Origin: Variovorax paradoxus B4
GTDB lineage: Bacteria > Pseudomonadota > Gammaproteobacteria > Burkholderiales > Burkholderiaceae_C
Direction of reading: 5' to 3'
DNA length: 64,000 nt
NCBI RefSeq assembly: GCF_000463015.1
Contig: NC_022234.1
Span: 558,001 to 622,000 of the forward strand
This document shows positions 35,151-44,225 of the stretch, one piece after another. Numbering within the stretch: the first letter of the stretch is position 1; each line of letters starts with the position of its first letter. A program made the position numbers and the translations under genes. Under the pieces are notes generated by a model. That model did no database searches. It was not told the origin of the DNA and saw only the letters and a list, made by a program, of their open reading frames with translations.

Positions 35151-36449
35151 ATCCTAGAGTTCGATGACGTGGGCCGCACGCCGATGTCGCCGCGCATTGG
35201 AGGCGATCATGGAAGTCATTCATTCCCGCTGCGCGGGCCTGGACGTTCACAAACAAACCGTGGTGGCGTGCGTGCGCATCGCTGGCGACGGCCCCCCGTT
35301 GCAGGAAGTGCGCACCTTTGCCACCACCACCTCGGCTCTGCTGAGCTTGTGCGACTGGCTCGACTCCTTCCAGGTCGAGGTGGTCGCCATGGAGGCCACC
35401 GGGGTGTACTGGAAGCCGGTGTGGCATGTGCTCGAAGGCCACTTCGAGCTGGTGCTGGCCAACGCCGCGCACGTGAAGAACGTGCCCGGGCGCAAGACCG
35501 ACGTCAACGACTCGATGTGGCTGGCCGACCTGTTGGCCCACGGCCTGATCCGCGCCAGCTTCGTGCCCCCGGTGGCCGTGCAGGAGCTGCGCACGCTCAC
35601 GCGCACGCGCAAGCAGCTCGTGCGCGAGAGGAGCGCGCACGCGCAACGCATCGAGAAGGTGCTCGAGGACGCCAACCTCAAGCTCAGCGTCGTGCTCAGC
35701 GACATCCTGGGCAAGAGCGCGCGCGCAGTGCTGCAGGCCATCATCGACGGCCAGGACGACCCGCAGCACCTGATCTCCTGCATCGGCCGCGTCAAGGCCA
35801 GTCGCGCCGAGTTGCTGGAGGCGCTGCGCGGGCGCGTCAGTACGCACCACCGCTTCATGCTCAAGCTGCACCTGAGCCATATCGACGCGCTGGACCAGGC
35901 CATCGCCGCCATCGAGAAGGAGGTGGGCCTGGGGCTCGAGCCGTTTCGACAAGCCGCCAAGCTCCTGAGCACCATGCCGGGCCTGAGCGCTGTCAGCGCC
36001 CACGTGATCGTGGCCGAGATCGGCATCGACATGTCGCGATTTGCCACGCCCGGCCACTTGCTGTCCTGGGCCTGCCTGTGCCCGCGCAACGACGAGAGCG
36101 CCGGAAAGCGCCGCTCCACCCGGCTGCGCCGCGGCGGCCAATGGCTCAAGACCACGCTGGTGCAGGCCGCCTGGTCCGCCGTGAGGGTCAAGGGCGGCTA
36201 TCTGCAGGCGCAGTTCCATCGGCTGCGCGCCCGACGCGGCGCCAAGAAGGCCATCATCGCCGTGGCCGCCTCGATGCTCACCGCCGCTTGGCACATGCTG
36301 CGCGACGGCACCGAATGGCATGACCTCGGTGCCGCTCACTTCGACCGCGCCGACGCTCACAAAACCGCCAACCGCCTGATCCGACGACTTCAGCAAATCG
36401 GCTACGCGGTGCAACTCACACCGGCTGGATAGGAAGCGTTTCATCCTAG
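35151..36449. mobile_element. IS110-family insertion sequence
   Basis: About 1.3 kb with one transposase gene. The sequence CATCCTAG occurs at both edges (35150-35157 and 36442-36449); the right copy includes the stop codon of the Bug gene. IS110 elements lack classical inverted repeats and often show short end/target identity, so the exact borders are uncertain. It splits a minus-strand Bug/PrpF gene cluster and is inserted in the opposite orientation. Confidence 0.7.
35209..36432 (+). CDS. IS110-family transposase (DEDD)
   Basis: 407 aa. N-terminal DEDD recombinase domain: GLDVHKQTVVAC (Asp), VAMEATGVYWKPVW (Glu), KTDVNDSMWLADLL (Asp-x3-Asp region). C-terminal transposase_20 domain: LSTMPGLSAVSAHVIVAEIG and CLCPRNDESAGKRR with the catalytic Ser region. 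GGAGG lies 6 nt before ATG 35209. Intact, possibly active. Confidence 0.92.
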   Translation: MEVIHSRCAGLDVHKQTVVACVRIAGDGPPLQEVRTFATTTSALLSLCDWLDSFQVEVVAMEATGVYWKPVWHVLEGHFELVLANAAHVKNVPGRKTDVNDSMWLADLLAHGLIRASFVPPVAVQELRTLTRTRKQLVRERSAHAQRIEKVLEDANLKLSVVLSDILGKSARAVLQAIIDGQDDPQHLISCIGRVKASRAELLEALRGRVSTHHRFMLKLHLSHIDALDQAIAAIEKEVGLGLEPFRQAAKLLSTMPGLSAVSAHVIVAEIGIDMSRFATPGHLLSWACLCPRNDESAGKRRSTRLRRGGQWLKTTLVQAAWSAVRVKGGYLQAQFHRLRARRGAKKAIIAVAASMLTAAWHMLRDGTEWHDLGAAHFDRADAHKTANRLIRRLQQIGYAVQLTPAG

Positions 36450-37417
36450 TCGGCCGAAAGCTTTGCAGACTGGACCACCTTCTTCCATTTGACCTGCTCC
36501 TGCTGCACATAGGTGCGCATTTGCTCGGGCGTCATGATCTCCACCTCGGCCCCGTGGTCCTCCAGCTTCCTGATGATGCCGGGGTCGGCCAGCGCCGCAT
36601 TGAGCACCTTGTTGAGTTGCTCGATCACGGGCTTCGGGGTCTTGGCTGGCGCGAAGATGCCGTACCACTGCGAGACATCCACGTTGTCGATGCCCTGTTC
36701 CTTGAGCGTCGGCACGTCCGGCATCTGCAGCGAACGCTTGGTACCGGCCACGCCGATCGCCTTCAGCTTGCCGGCCTTGACGTAGGGCATGGCAGTGAAG
36801 AGGCTCGGGAACATCACCTGTGTCTGGCCGCCGAGGGTGTCGGTGATTGCAGGCGCCGACCCCTTGTACGGCACATGAAGCATGCTGGTGCCGGTCGAGA
36901 GCTTGAACATCTCGGCGGCGAAATGCGGTGCGGTCCCATTGCCGGCAGATGCGTAGCTTGTCTTGTCGGGCGCGGCCTTGAGCGCGGCGACGAGTTCCTT
37001 CGCATTGTTCGCCGTGACGGAAGGGGTCACGACCATCAGCGTCGCGGACGTGCCGACCATGGCCACGGGCTCGAAGTCCTTCACCGGGTCGTAGCGCAGC
37101 TTCTGCAGCGCGGGATTCATCGCATGCGTGGCGACATAGCCCAGCATCAGCGTGTAGCCATCCGGCGCGGCGCGCATGACGAACTCGCTGGCAATCGCGC
37201 CGTTGGCGCCCGCCTTGTTGTCGATGACGACCGGTTGCTTGAGCGCGGCCGACATCGCCTGGCCGATGACCCGCGCCATCGCGTCGTTGGCGCCCCCCGC
37301 GGCGGTCGGCACGACGATGGTGATCGTTTTCTCGGGATAGGCGGCGAACGCGCTGCTGCAGAAGAGCACGGCCGCCGAAGCCAGGGCACACAGGACGGGT
37401 GCGTTACGAGATTGCAT
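36446..37417 (-). CDS. Bug-family (TctC) periplasmic solute-binding protein
   Basis: 323 aa. Sec signal (VLCALASAAVLFCSSAFA, cleavage near residue 25), then YPEKTITIVVPTAAGGANDA and IDNKAGANGAIASEF. It is close in wording to the Bug half of the PrpF-Bug fusion 1.5 kb downstream (both NGAIASE..., THAMNPALQKL..., VDVSQWYG), so the two are likely paralogues binding related tricarboxylates. CGGAGAC 6 nt before ATG 37417. Divergent from a LysR gene, its likely regulator. The stop codon lies in the IS110 border repeat. Confidence 0.9.
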   Translation of the reverse strand: MQSRNAPVLCALASAAVLFCSSAFAAYPEKTITIVVPTAAGGANDAMARVIGQAMSAALKQPVVIDNKAGANGAIASEFVMRAAPDGYTLMLGYVATHAMNPALQKLRYDPVKDFEPVAMVGTSATLMVVTPSVTANNAKELVAALKAAPDKTSYASAGNGTAPHFAAEMFKLSTGTSMLHVPYKGSAPAITDTLGGQTQVMFPSLFTAMPYVKAGKLKAIGVAGTKRSLQMPDVPTLKEQGIDNVDVSQWYGIFAPAKTPKPVIEQLNKVLNAALADPGIIRKLEDHGAEVEIMTPEQMRTYVQQEQVKWKKVVQSAKLSAD

Positions 37418-37567
37418 CGATGTCTCCGATAGTTGAAATATTGGCATCCAGGTCGCTTCCTCGACCGTGGACGTATGGTGTTCGCTTCGATGCCTGCCGT
37501 AAATTGCATGTTTAAGATCGATTGATGCACACTGTCGATCAGTCAACAAGTTCGCGGGACGGCGGCG
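37418..37567. promoter_or_regulatory. divergent Bug / LysR control region with dyad
   Basis: 150 bp. Contains GATCGA (37516-37521) N13 TCGATC (37535-37540), and an interleaved TGCAT...ATGCA dyad (37505-37530 region), both shaped like LysR-type binding sites upstream of the LysR start. The local AT-richness around 37500-37530 fits promoters. Confidence 0.4.
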
Positions 37568-38491
37568 ATGGCAATCAACTTCAACCTCAACGACCTGCAG
37601 GCGTTCCGCGCCGTGGCCGAACTGAGCAGTTTCCGCAAGGCGGCCGAGGCGCTGCACGTATCGCAGCCCGCGTTCAGCCGGCGCATCGAGAAGCTGGAGG
37701 AAGCGCTTGGCGTGCGGCTGCTGGAGCGGACCACGCGGCGGGTGAGCCTGACGGCGGTCGGGCGCGATTTCGACCGGAAGGTGCAGCAGCTGCTCGACGA
37801 TCTGGACCTCACGCTGTTGGGCATCCGCGGCGTGGCGACGACGCGCATGGGCGAGGTCACCATCGCTTGCGTGCCGTCGACGGTCTACTACTTCGTGTCG
37901 CAGGTGATCTCGCGCTATCACGAGCGATACCCGAAGGTTCGGGTCAAGGTCTTCGACGCCAGTGCCAACGAGGTGCTGGCCGCGGTGTCGCGCGGGGAGG
38001 CGGATTTCGGGCTCAACTTCATCGGCGGCCAGGAGCCCGACATCGAGTTCAGGCCGCTGATGGAGGAGCGCTTTGTCGCCGCTTGCCGGCGCGACCATGC
38101 GCTCGCTGGCAAACGCAGGGTGAGCTGGACTGAACTGGCGAAGTACGACTACATCTCGGTGAGCAAGGCGTCCGGAAATCGCCTGCTGCTGGACCAGGCG
38201 CTGTCAGGTTTGCCAGGGCGCCCGCAAGCGATCTACGAGGCGCAGCACGTCACGACGTTGCTGGGGCTGGTCGAAGCCGGGCTCGGCGTCGCGGCAGTTC
38301 CCTCGATCGCCATGCCGGGGGCCGATCACCCGCTTCTGGTCAGCGTGCCATTGGTCGACCCGGTCGTCAGCCGCAAGGTGGGCCTGATCCGGCGCAAGGG
38401 CCGCACCCTCTCTCCGGCCGCCATGCAGTTCTTCGAGTTCTTCGCCGAGATGAAGGCGAAGCGCGGAAGCCGGAAGGCGGCCGCGCGGTGA
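37568..38491 (+). CDS. LysR-type transcriptional regulator
   Basis: 307 aa. N-terminal helix-turn-helix NLNDLQAFRAVAELSSFRKA and VSQPAFSRRIEKLEEALGVRL; substrate domain from about residue 92. It lies between the divergent Bug gene and the convergent end of the dctA operon (17 nt to the dctA stop), so it may control both transport genes and the CoA pathway genes. Likely effector: a di- or tricarboxylate. Confidence 0.92.
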   Translation: MAINFNLNDLQAFRAVAELSSFRKAAEALHVSQPAFSRRIEKLEEALGVRLLERTTRRVSLTAVGRDFDRKVQQLLDDLDLTLLGIRGVATTRMGEVTIACVPSTVYYFVSQVISRYHERYPKVRVKVFDASANEVLAAVSRGEADFGLNFIGGQEPDIEFRPLMEERFVAACRRDHALAGKRRVSWTELAKYDYISVSKASGNRLLLDQALSGLPGRPQAIYEAQHVTTLLGLVEAGLGVAAVPSIAMPGADHPLLVSVPLVDPVVSRKVGLIRRKGRTLSPAAMQFFEFFAEMKAKRGSRKAAAR

Positions 38492-38508
38492 GTGCTCGGC
38501 GCTTGGCG

Positions 38509-39843
38509 TCAGTGTGCCGGGCCAGCGTGGCCGAGCGGCGGCCGCGGGTCCGCGGACCCGTCTTCGAGTTCGTGCTCGGTGTTGGCGTAGTTCGCTGCCA
38601 GTTCGCGCCGCAGCACGTTGCGGTCGCAAGCGTTTTCCCAGATCGAGACCACGATGCAAGCCACCGCGTTGCTGATGGTGCTGGTGAGCGCGCGCGCCTC
38701 GGACATGAAGCGATCGATCCCGACGATCAGCGCGACGCCGGCCACCGGCAGATCATGCATGACCGTGAGCGTGGCAACCAATGCGACGAAGCCACTGCCC
38801 GTCACGCCCGCTGCGCCCTTGGAGGTCAGCAGCATGATGCCCAGCATCGATCCGATCTGGAGCCACGACAGATGGATGTCGCAGGCCTGGGCAATGAACA
38901 TGGACGCCAGCGTGAGGTAGATGGCCGTGCCGTCGAGATTGAACGAATAGCCGGTCGGCAGCACCAGTCCGACCACGCCCTTCTTGCAACCCAGTCGTTC
39001 GAGCTTGAGCAGGAGACGGGGGAGGACCGGTTCGCTGGACGAGGTACCGAGCACCACCAGCAGTTCTTCCTTGATGTAGCGCATCAGCTGCCACAGCTTG
39101 AACCCGTGCAGGCGCGACAGCACGCCGAGCACCACGACGACAAAGAAGATGCAGGCCACATAGAAGGTGCCGATCAGCAGCCCGAGCGACCCGATCGACT
39201 TGATGCCGTAGCGCCCCACGGTGAAAGCCATCGCGCCGAAGGCGCCGATCGGCGCCAGCCGCATGATGATGCCGAAGGCCGCGAAGAGCATGTGCGAGAA
39301 GCCTTCGATACCCTCGAGCACCGGCTTGGCCGCCGCCCCGATCTTCGTCAGCCCGAATCCGCACAGCACCGCGAGCAGCAGCACGGGCAGCACCTCGCCT
39401 TCGGCGAAGGCGCCGACGAACGCATTCGGGATGATGTGCATGACGAAGTCGGTGAAGCCGTGGATATGCACCTGGTTCGCGAACCGTGTGGCCACCGAGG
39501 CGTCGAGGTTCTTCGGATCGATGTGCATGCCGGCGCCTGGCTGGATCAGCAGGACGGTGACCAGGCCCGTGATGAGCGCGAGAATCGTCAACGCGTAGAA
39601 GAGGCCCATCGCCTTGAGCAGGGTCTTGCCGATCTCCTTGGAATCGCCAAGCGAAGTGATGCCACTCACGATGGTGCAGAACACCACCGGCGCGATCATC
39701 ATCTTGACCAGCTTGACGGAGCCGTCGCCCAAGGGCTTGAGGGCGGCGCCGAAGTCGGGCCAGTAGTGGCCCACGGTGATGCCGAGGATCAGGCCGATCA
39801 GGACCTGTACATAGAGCAGCTTCAGGAGTTTGCGGATGTTCAC
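38509..39843 (-). CDS. dctA: C4-dicarboxylate/proton symporter DctA
   Basis: 444 aa inner-membrane carrier of the DAACS family. Hallmark segments: KMMIAPVVFCTIVSGI, PTGYSFNLDGTAIYLTLA (with the NLDGT motif) and LLTSKGAAGVTGSGFV. Start GTG 39843 with CCGGAGA 8 nt upstream gives VNIRKLLKLLY; no ATG fits. Last gene of the five-gene minus-strand operon. It is expected to import succinate-type dicarboxylates, here possibly itaconate or mesaconate (inference). Confidence 0.92.
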   Translation of the reverse strand: MNIRKLLKLLYVQVLIGLILGITVGHYWPDFGAALKPLGDGSVKLVKMMIAPVVFCTIVSGITSLGDSKEIGKTLLKAMGLFYALTILALITGLVTVLLIQPGAGMHIDPKNLDASVATRFANQVHIHGFTDFVMHIIPNAFVGAFAEGEVLPVLLLAVLCGFGLTKIGAAAKPVLEGIEGFSHMLFAAFGIIMRLAPIGAFGAMAFTVGRYGIKSIGSLGLLIGTFYVACIFFVVVVLGVLSRLHGFKLWQLMRYIKEELLVVLGTSSSEPVLPRLLLKLERLGCKKGVVGLVLPTGYSFNLDGTAIYLTLASMFIAQACDIHLSWLQIGSMLGIMLLTSKGAAGVTGSGFVALVATLTVMHDLPVAGVALIVGIDRFMSEARALTSTISNAVACIVVSIWENACDRNVLRRELAANYANTEHELEDGSADPRPPLGHAGPAH

Positions 39844-39917
39844 GACGTTGTCTCCGGTATGAGGGGCGCAAAAATGCGCACCGGTCTGTGCCGGTTTGGT
39901 CGGTAGCGAAGACGAAC

Positions 39918-41264
39918 TCAGCGGCGCGCGCCGAGCACGCGATCGATCATGACGCCGGCTTGGCCGAGGTTGTTGGCCGGGTCGCACATTGCGTCGAGTT
40001 GGGCTCGCGTGACGTGCTTGTTGATCTCCGGATGGGTGGCCAGGATCTCGATCAGCGGCCGGCTGTCGGCCAGTGCCTGGCGGCACAGGTCATAGACCAG
40101 GTCGTGCGCATATTCGCGGCCGATGTACGGCCCGAGGCCCATCATCACTGCCTCCGACATCACAAGGCCGTTCGTGATGTCGATGTTGGCGCGCATGCGG
40201 GTCGCGTCGACCTCCAGGCCCTTCAGGATGAACTTGGTCTGCTTGAGCGCACCTGACATCAGGCAGAAGATCTCTGGCAGCGAGACCCACTCGATCTCCC
40301 AGGGTCCGGTCGAGCGCTCGTGGTCGGCCACCATCGCATCCATCAGGGCCGCCGCATGCTGGCGCGCCACCGAGATGTTGGCGTGGATGTAGAGGCAGGA
40401 GATGGGATTGCGCTTTTGCGGCATGGTCGACGACGAACCGCGGCCCGGCGCGAACGGCTCGAAGACCTCCGCCACTTCGGTCTGCATCATGAGCTTGACA
40501 TCCATCGCGATCTTGCCGAGCGAGCCGCCCACCAGGCCGAGGAAGGCGCCGACTTCCGCGATGGTGTCGCGCACAGTGTGCCACGAGATCAGGGGCTGTG
40601 ACAGGCCCAGCTCCTTCATCAGGCCGGCCTGGGTTTCCATCGCGCCCTTCTCCAGCGAGGACAAGGTGCCGGACGCGCCGCCGAACTCGCCCATGAGGAC
40701 GCGCGGCTTGAGCTGCTGCAGGCGCTCACGGTGGCGATCGATCCCCGCCAGGATGCTCGCCATCTTGTAGCCGAAGGTGATCGGCGTGGCCTGCTGCAGG
40801 TTGGAGCGACCGATGACCGGCGTGTCGCGGTACTTCTTCGCCAGGGCAGCCAGCGCATCGCCGATCTCGTTGAGGTCCTGCTCGACCAGCGCGAGACCTT
40901 CGCGCATCTGGAGCACCGCGGCCGTGTCGGTGATGTCCTGCGTGGTGGCGCCCCAGTGGCAATACTCGCCGAGCTTGTCGCGGCAGTTGGCGTTGATCTG
41001 GTTGACGACCGCAATGATCGGATAGCCGATCTGCTCGGTCTTGGCCTTGAGCTTTGCCCAGTCGATCTGGGAGAGCTCGCAGTTGCGGACGATCTCGTCC
41101 GCCGCTTCCTTCGGGATGATGCCGAGCTCGCCCTGCACTTTGGCGAGGGCGCGCTCGATGTCCAGATACTTGGCGGTGCGGTTCTCGTCGGACCAGACGT
41201 CGCGCATGCGCGCGTCGCTGAACATGTCGCCGAAGATGCGCGAGTCGATGATGGTAGAGGCCAT
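39918..41264 (-). CDS. fumarase/aspartase-superfamily lyase, CMLE/adenylosuccinate-lyase-like
   Basis: 448 aa. Contains HWGATTQDITDTA (residues about 103-115), GRSNLQQATPITFGYK (152-167) and the superfamily signature loop GSSSTMPQKRNP (276-287) with the presumed catalytic Ser. The C-terminal IDITNGLVMSEAVMMGL is typical of 3-carboxy-cis,cis-muconate cycloisomerase (PcaB). No other protocatechuate gene is near; instead it sits between a citramalyl-CoA-lyase-like gene and dctA. The fungal trans-aconitate decarboxylase Tad1 belongs to the same CMLE branch, so a decarboxylase making itaconate is a plausible role (inference). AAGGAAA precedes ATG 41264. Confidence 0.82.
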   Translation of the reverse strand: MASTIIDSRIFGDMFSDARMRDVWSDENRTAKYLDIERALAKVQGELGIIPKEAADEIVRNCELSQIDWAKLKAKTEQIGYPIIAVVNQINANCRDKLGEYCHWGATTQDITDTAAVLQMREGLALVEQDLNEIGDALAALAKKYRDTPVIGRSNLQQATPITFGYKMASILAGIDRHRERLQQLKPRVLMGEFGGASGTLSSLEKGAMETQAGLMKELGLSQPLISWHTVRDTIAEVGAFLGLVGGSLGKIAMDVKLMMQTEVAEVFEPFAPGRGSSSTMPQKRNPISCLYIHANISVARQHAAALMDAMVADHERSTGPWEIEWVSLPEIFCLMSGALKQTKFILKGLEVDATRMRANIDITNGLVMSEAVMMGLGPYIGREYAHDLVYDLCRQALADSRPLIEILATHPEINKHVTRAQLDAMCDPANNLGQAGVMIDRVLGARR

Positions 41265-41302
41265 GTTGCTTGTTTCCTTCTGCGGTGAGTGAGTGAACGA
41301 GG

Positions 41303-42133
41303 TCAGTTGCGGGCGAGGGCCAGAGTGCGTTGCGCCTGGAGTACCACGGGCCGGTCGACCATGCGGCCGTCGAGCCGGGCAGCGCCTGGCGATGCGGCAT
41401 CGGCAACCAGGACGCGCCGAGCCCACGCCAGTGCCTCCGCGCTCGGACGCAGCGCGGCGTGGATCGGCTGTACCTGACGGGGGTGGATGCACAGCTTGGC
41501 GCCGAAGCCAAACCGCCGCGCATCGGCGAGATCCGAGAGCAAGCGTGCCTCGTCGTCCAGCTGCGGCGTCACGCCTGCCACCGGCGCCGGCAGGCCGGCC
41601 AGGCGCGAAGCGATGGCGATGCGGCTGGCGGCATAGCCAAGGCCGGAGGCGTCCGCCGAGGTGTCGATGTCGAGGTCGAGCGCGAAATCGAGCGTGCCGA
41701 ACACCAGGCGCTGCGCGCCGGCGGCCGCAATGTCGTCCACTTCGGACACACCGCGTGCACTTTCGATGAGCGCGAGGATGCCGACACGCGGCAACGCAGC
41801 CTGGGTCTCGGCAATCTGCGCGGCCGACTCGGCCTTGGGCAGGAGCACGCTGGCCGCGGGCGCGCCGCCCAGCGCCGCAAGGTCGGCGGCAAACCAGGGC
41901 GAACCCGCATCATTGATACGCACCACGATGCGCGACCGGTCTGCGGGCGCTGCAGCCTGCAGCCATGTCGCGATGGCGCTGCGCGCGGAGGCCTTGTCAT
42001 CGGCGGCCACGGCGTCCTCGAGGTCGAGCACGACCCTGTCGGCACCGCTGGCCAGCGCCTTGTCGAAACGTTCCGGGCGCGTGCCGGGCACGAAGAGGTA
42101 GGTGCGAGCAGGAGGCGGCAATTCGGCGAGCAT
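41303..42133 (-). CDS. HpcH/HpaI-family CoA-ester lyase (citramalyl-CoA lyase-like)
   Basis: 276 aa TIM-barrel Mg-dependent lyase (CitE-like). Visible: RTYLFVPGTRPERFDKAL, DRVVLDLEDAVAADDK (metal ligands), RIVVRINDAGSPWF, ILALIESARGV (Glu ligand) and KLCIHPRQV. It would cleave citramalyl-CoA or malyl-CoA to an acyl-CoA plus a 2-oxoacid. ATG 42133 is 11 nt after the CoA-transferase stop; ATG 42163 is an overlapping alternative. The neighbours (hydratase, CoA-transferase) favour citramalyl-CoA to acetyl-CoA + pyruvate. Confidence 0.85.
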   Translation of the reverse strand: MLAELPPPARTYLFVPGTRPERFDKALASGADRVVLDLEDAVAADDKASARSAIATWLQAAAPADRSRIVVRINDAGSPWFAADLAALGGAPAASVLLPKAESAAQIAETQAALPRVGILALIESARGVSEVDDIAAAGAQRLVFGTLDFALDLDIDTSADASGLGYAASRIAIASRLAGLPAPVAGVTPQLDDEARLLSDLADARRFGFGAKLCIHPRQVQPIHAALRPSAEALAWARRVLVADAASPGAARLDGRMVDRPVVLQAQRTLALARN

Positions 42134-42143
42134 CACGGCGACC

Positions 42144-43334
42144 TCAGACGGCGTTGGATGCATGCAGCCTGTCGATCTCGGCCGCGCTGAAGCCGAGCTC
42201 GGCCAGGATCGCGTCCGTGTGCTCGCCGAGTGCGGGCACCGGATCCATGCGCGGGCCGGTGTCCCAGGTACCGGGCGGCAGCATGGCGGGCACCGGCCCA
42301 ACGGCCGTTCCCACCTCGGTCCAGCGTCCGCGCGCCTCGAGCTGGGGATGCGCCCACACGTCCTTCATCGTGCTGACCTGGGCGTTGGCGATCTGTGCGA
42401 GTTCGAGCCGCTCGACCACCTGCGCACCGGTCAGTGGCCTGAAGGCGTCGACGATGATCTGCCGCAACGCCACGCGCTCCGCCACGCGCTTGAAGTTGGC
42501 GGTGAAACGGGGGGCCGTCGCGAGCTCGGGCTGTTGCAGCACCTTGTCGCAGAAGCTCACCCATTCGCGCTCGTTCTGCAGGCCCAGCATCACGGAGGTG
42601 CCGTCGCCGGCAGGAAACGGGCCGTAGGGATAGATGGTCGCGTGGCTGGCGCCGGTACGCGGCGGTGGCTCCGCGCCTTCGAAGGCGTAGTAGAGCGGGT
42701 AGCTGGTCCACTCGGCCAACGACTCCAGCATCGAGATGTCGATGCGTTGGCCCCTGCCGGTCTGGCCGCGCTGCAACAGCGCCGCGAGGATGTTGCTGTA
42801 GGCGTACATTCCCGCGGCGATGTCCGCGATCGAAGGGCCCGCCTTGCAGGGCTCTTCAGGCGTGCCTGTCACGGAAACGAAGCCGGCCTCGCTCTGGATC
42901 AGCAGGTCGTAGGCCTTCTTGTCGCGGTACGGGCCGGGATGGTGCGGATCGTCGCCATAGCCGGAAATATCGCAAACGATCAGGCTCGGCTTGGCGCCGG
43001 AGAGCTTCTCGTAGCCCAGTCCGAGGCGCCTTGCGGCACCCGGTGCCAGGTTCTGCACGACGACATCGGCCTTTTCCATGACCAGCCGCTCGAGCACTTG
43101 GGCCGCCTCGGGGTGCTTCACGTCGAGCGTGAGGCTTTCCTTGGAGCGGTTGGTCCAGACGAAGTGCGACGCCAGACCGCGAACGCGTTCGTCGTAGCCG
43201 CGGGCGAAGTCGCCCGAACCGGGGCGCTCGATCTTGATGACGCGGGCGCCGAGGTCGGCCAGCTGGCGGGTGGCGAAGGGGGCGGCGATCGCGTGCTCCA
43301 GCGTGACGACGGTGATGCCCTTGAGTGGCTGCAT
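42144..43334 (-). CDS. class III CoA-transferase (CaiB/BaiF family)
   Basis: 396 aa. N-terminal GITVVTLEHAIAAPFATRQL and CDISGYGDDPHHPGPYRDK; the catalytic Asp is probably D171 in SIADIAAGMYAY. In context it would activate a C5 dicarboxylate (itaconate, mesaconate or citramalate) with succinyl-CoA or acetyl-CoA. Second gene of the minus-strand operon, 30 nt after the hydratase gene. Confidence 0.88.
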   Translation of the reverse strand: MQPLKGITVVTLEHAIAAPFATRQLADLGARVIKIERPGSGDFARGYDERVRGLASHFVWTNRSKESLTLDVKHPEAAQVLERLVMEKADVVVQNLAPGAARRLGLGYEKLSGAKPSLIVCDISGYGDDPHHPGPYRDKKAYDLLIQSEAGFVSVTGTPEEPCKAGPSIADIAAGMYAYSNILAALLQRGQTGRGQRIDISMLESLAEWTSYPLYYAFEGAEPPPRTGASHATIYPYGPFPAGDGTSVMLGLQNEREWVSFCDKVLQQPELATAPRFTANFKRVAERVALRQIIVDAFRPLTGAQVVERLELAQIANAQVSTMKDVWAHPQLEARGRWTEVGTAVGPVPAMLPPGTWDTGPRMDPVPALGEHTDAILAELGFSAAEIDRLHASNAV

Positions 43335-43364
43335 GGGTGGGTCTCTCTTGATGTGGCGGGTGAG

Positions 43365-44225
43365 TCAGCGCAGGACCGCGGTGGCATCCATCGTCAGCCA
43401 ACCCTCGTGGTCCGAGGCCCAGAGGTGGATCGACTTGCCATCTGCCAGAGGCTGGCCGCTGACGTGAAACGCGTTCAGGTCGAAAGTCGGACGGACGGCC
43501 TTGAAGCGAAAGCTCGCCACGTCGGCCTCTGGCATCTGGCGGCGCAGGAGGTCCATCAGGAATGTCGCGATCAGGGGACCGTGCACGATCAGGCCGGGAT
43601 AGCCTTCAACCTGCGTCACGTACTGGCGGTCGTAGTGAATGCGATGGCCATTGAAGGTGAGCGCGGAGTACCGGAAGAGCAGCACATCGTCCGGCACGAT
43701 GCGGCGGCGCCAGGCGACCTCGGGCGGTGCGGCCTGGGGTGGGGGCACGATGTCGTCCGGGCGCTGTGCTTCGCGGTAAACGATGTCGTGGAACTCGACC
43801 AGCGCCGGCTCTGCGGCCTCGTTGCAGCGCACCTCGTGGCGCACCTTCACGAACACGAGCTTGCCGGTGCGGCCTTCCTTCGTCGTGACTTCGTCAATGG
43901 TCGAGGTCCGCGCGACACGGTCGCCCACGCGGATCGGGGAGCGGAACTCGAACTGGCTGCCGGCCCACATGCGCCGGGGCAGGGGAACGGGTGGAAGGAA
44001 GCCGCCGCGCTTGGCATGGCCGTCGGCGCCGATCTCGCTCTGCCGGTGCATGGGCAGGAAGTAGAGCCAATGCCAAAGGGGCGGAAGCGCGGTGCCGGCA
44101 GTGACCGGCGTCGCCGGATGGTCCAGTGTGGCCGTCAGCGCGACGACGGGCGTGGGGTTGACGGTGTCTTCGATCGTCTCGCTGCGCCCGATCCACGATT
44201 GCAGCTGGTCTTTCTGTGCATCCAC
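43365..44225 (-). CDS. MaoC/FAS1-like (HTD2 family) acyl-CoA hydratase
   Basis: 286 aa double hot-dog protein. N-terminal SWIGRSETIEDTV and LPPLWHWLYFLP are typical of the mesaconyl-C4-CoA/itaconyl-CoA hydratase group. The C-terminal hot-dog has FRYSALTFNGHRIHYDRQYV with hydratase motif residues (Asn/His) and GLIVHGPL. Start: GTG 44225 with AAAGGAGA 5 nt upstream is preferred over ATG 44249, and relatives begin near the same point. First gene of the operon. Expected reaction: itaconyl-CoA or mesaconyl-C4-CoA to citramalyl-CoA. Confidence 0.82.
   Translation of the reverse strand: MDAQKDQLQSWIGRSETIEDTVNPTPVVALTATLDHPATPVTAGTALPPLWHWLYFLPMHRQSEIGADGHAKRGGFLPPVPLPRRMWAGSQFEFRSPIRVGDRVARTSTIDEVTTKEGRTGKLVFVKVRHEVRCNEAAEPALVEFHDIVYREAQRPDDIVPPPQAAPPEVAWRRRIVPDDVLLFRYSALTFNGHRIHYDRQYVTQVEGYPGLIVHGPLIATFLMDLLRRQMPEADVASFRFKAVRPTFDLNAFHVSGQPLADGKSIHLWASDHEGWLTMDATAVLR

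Noticed and set aside
37418..38098. N-terminal extension of the Bug gene antisense to LysR
   Set aside because: A signal peptide and RBS place the start at 37417; the extension mirrors the LysR gene.
39918..41264. Plain purB (adenylosuccinate lyase) or pcaB call
   Set aside because: Signature fits the superfamily, but neighbours are CoA-dependent dicarboxylate genes and no purine or protocatechuate gene is near; left as family-level call.
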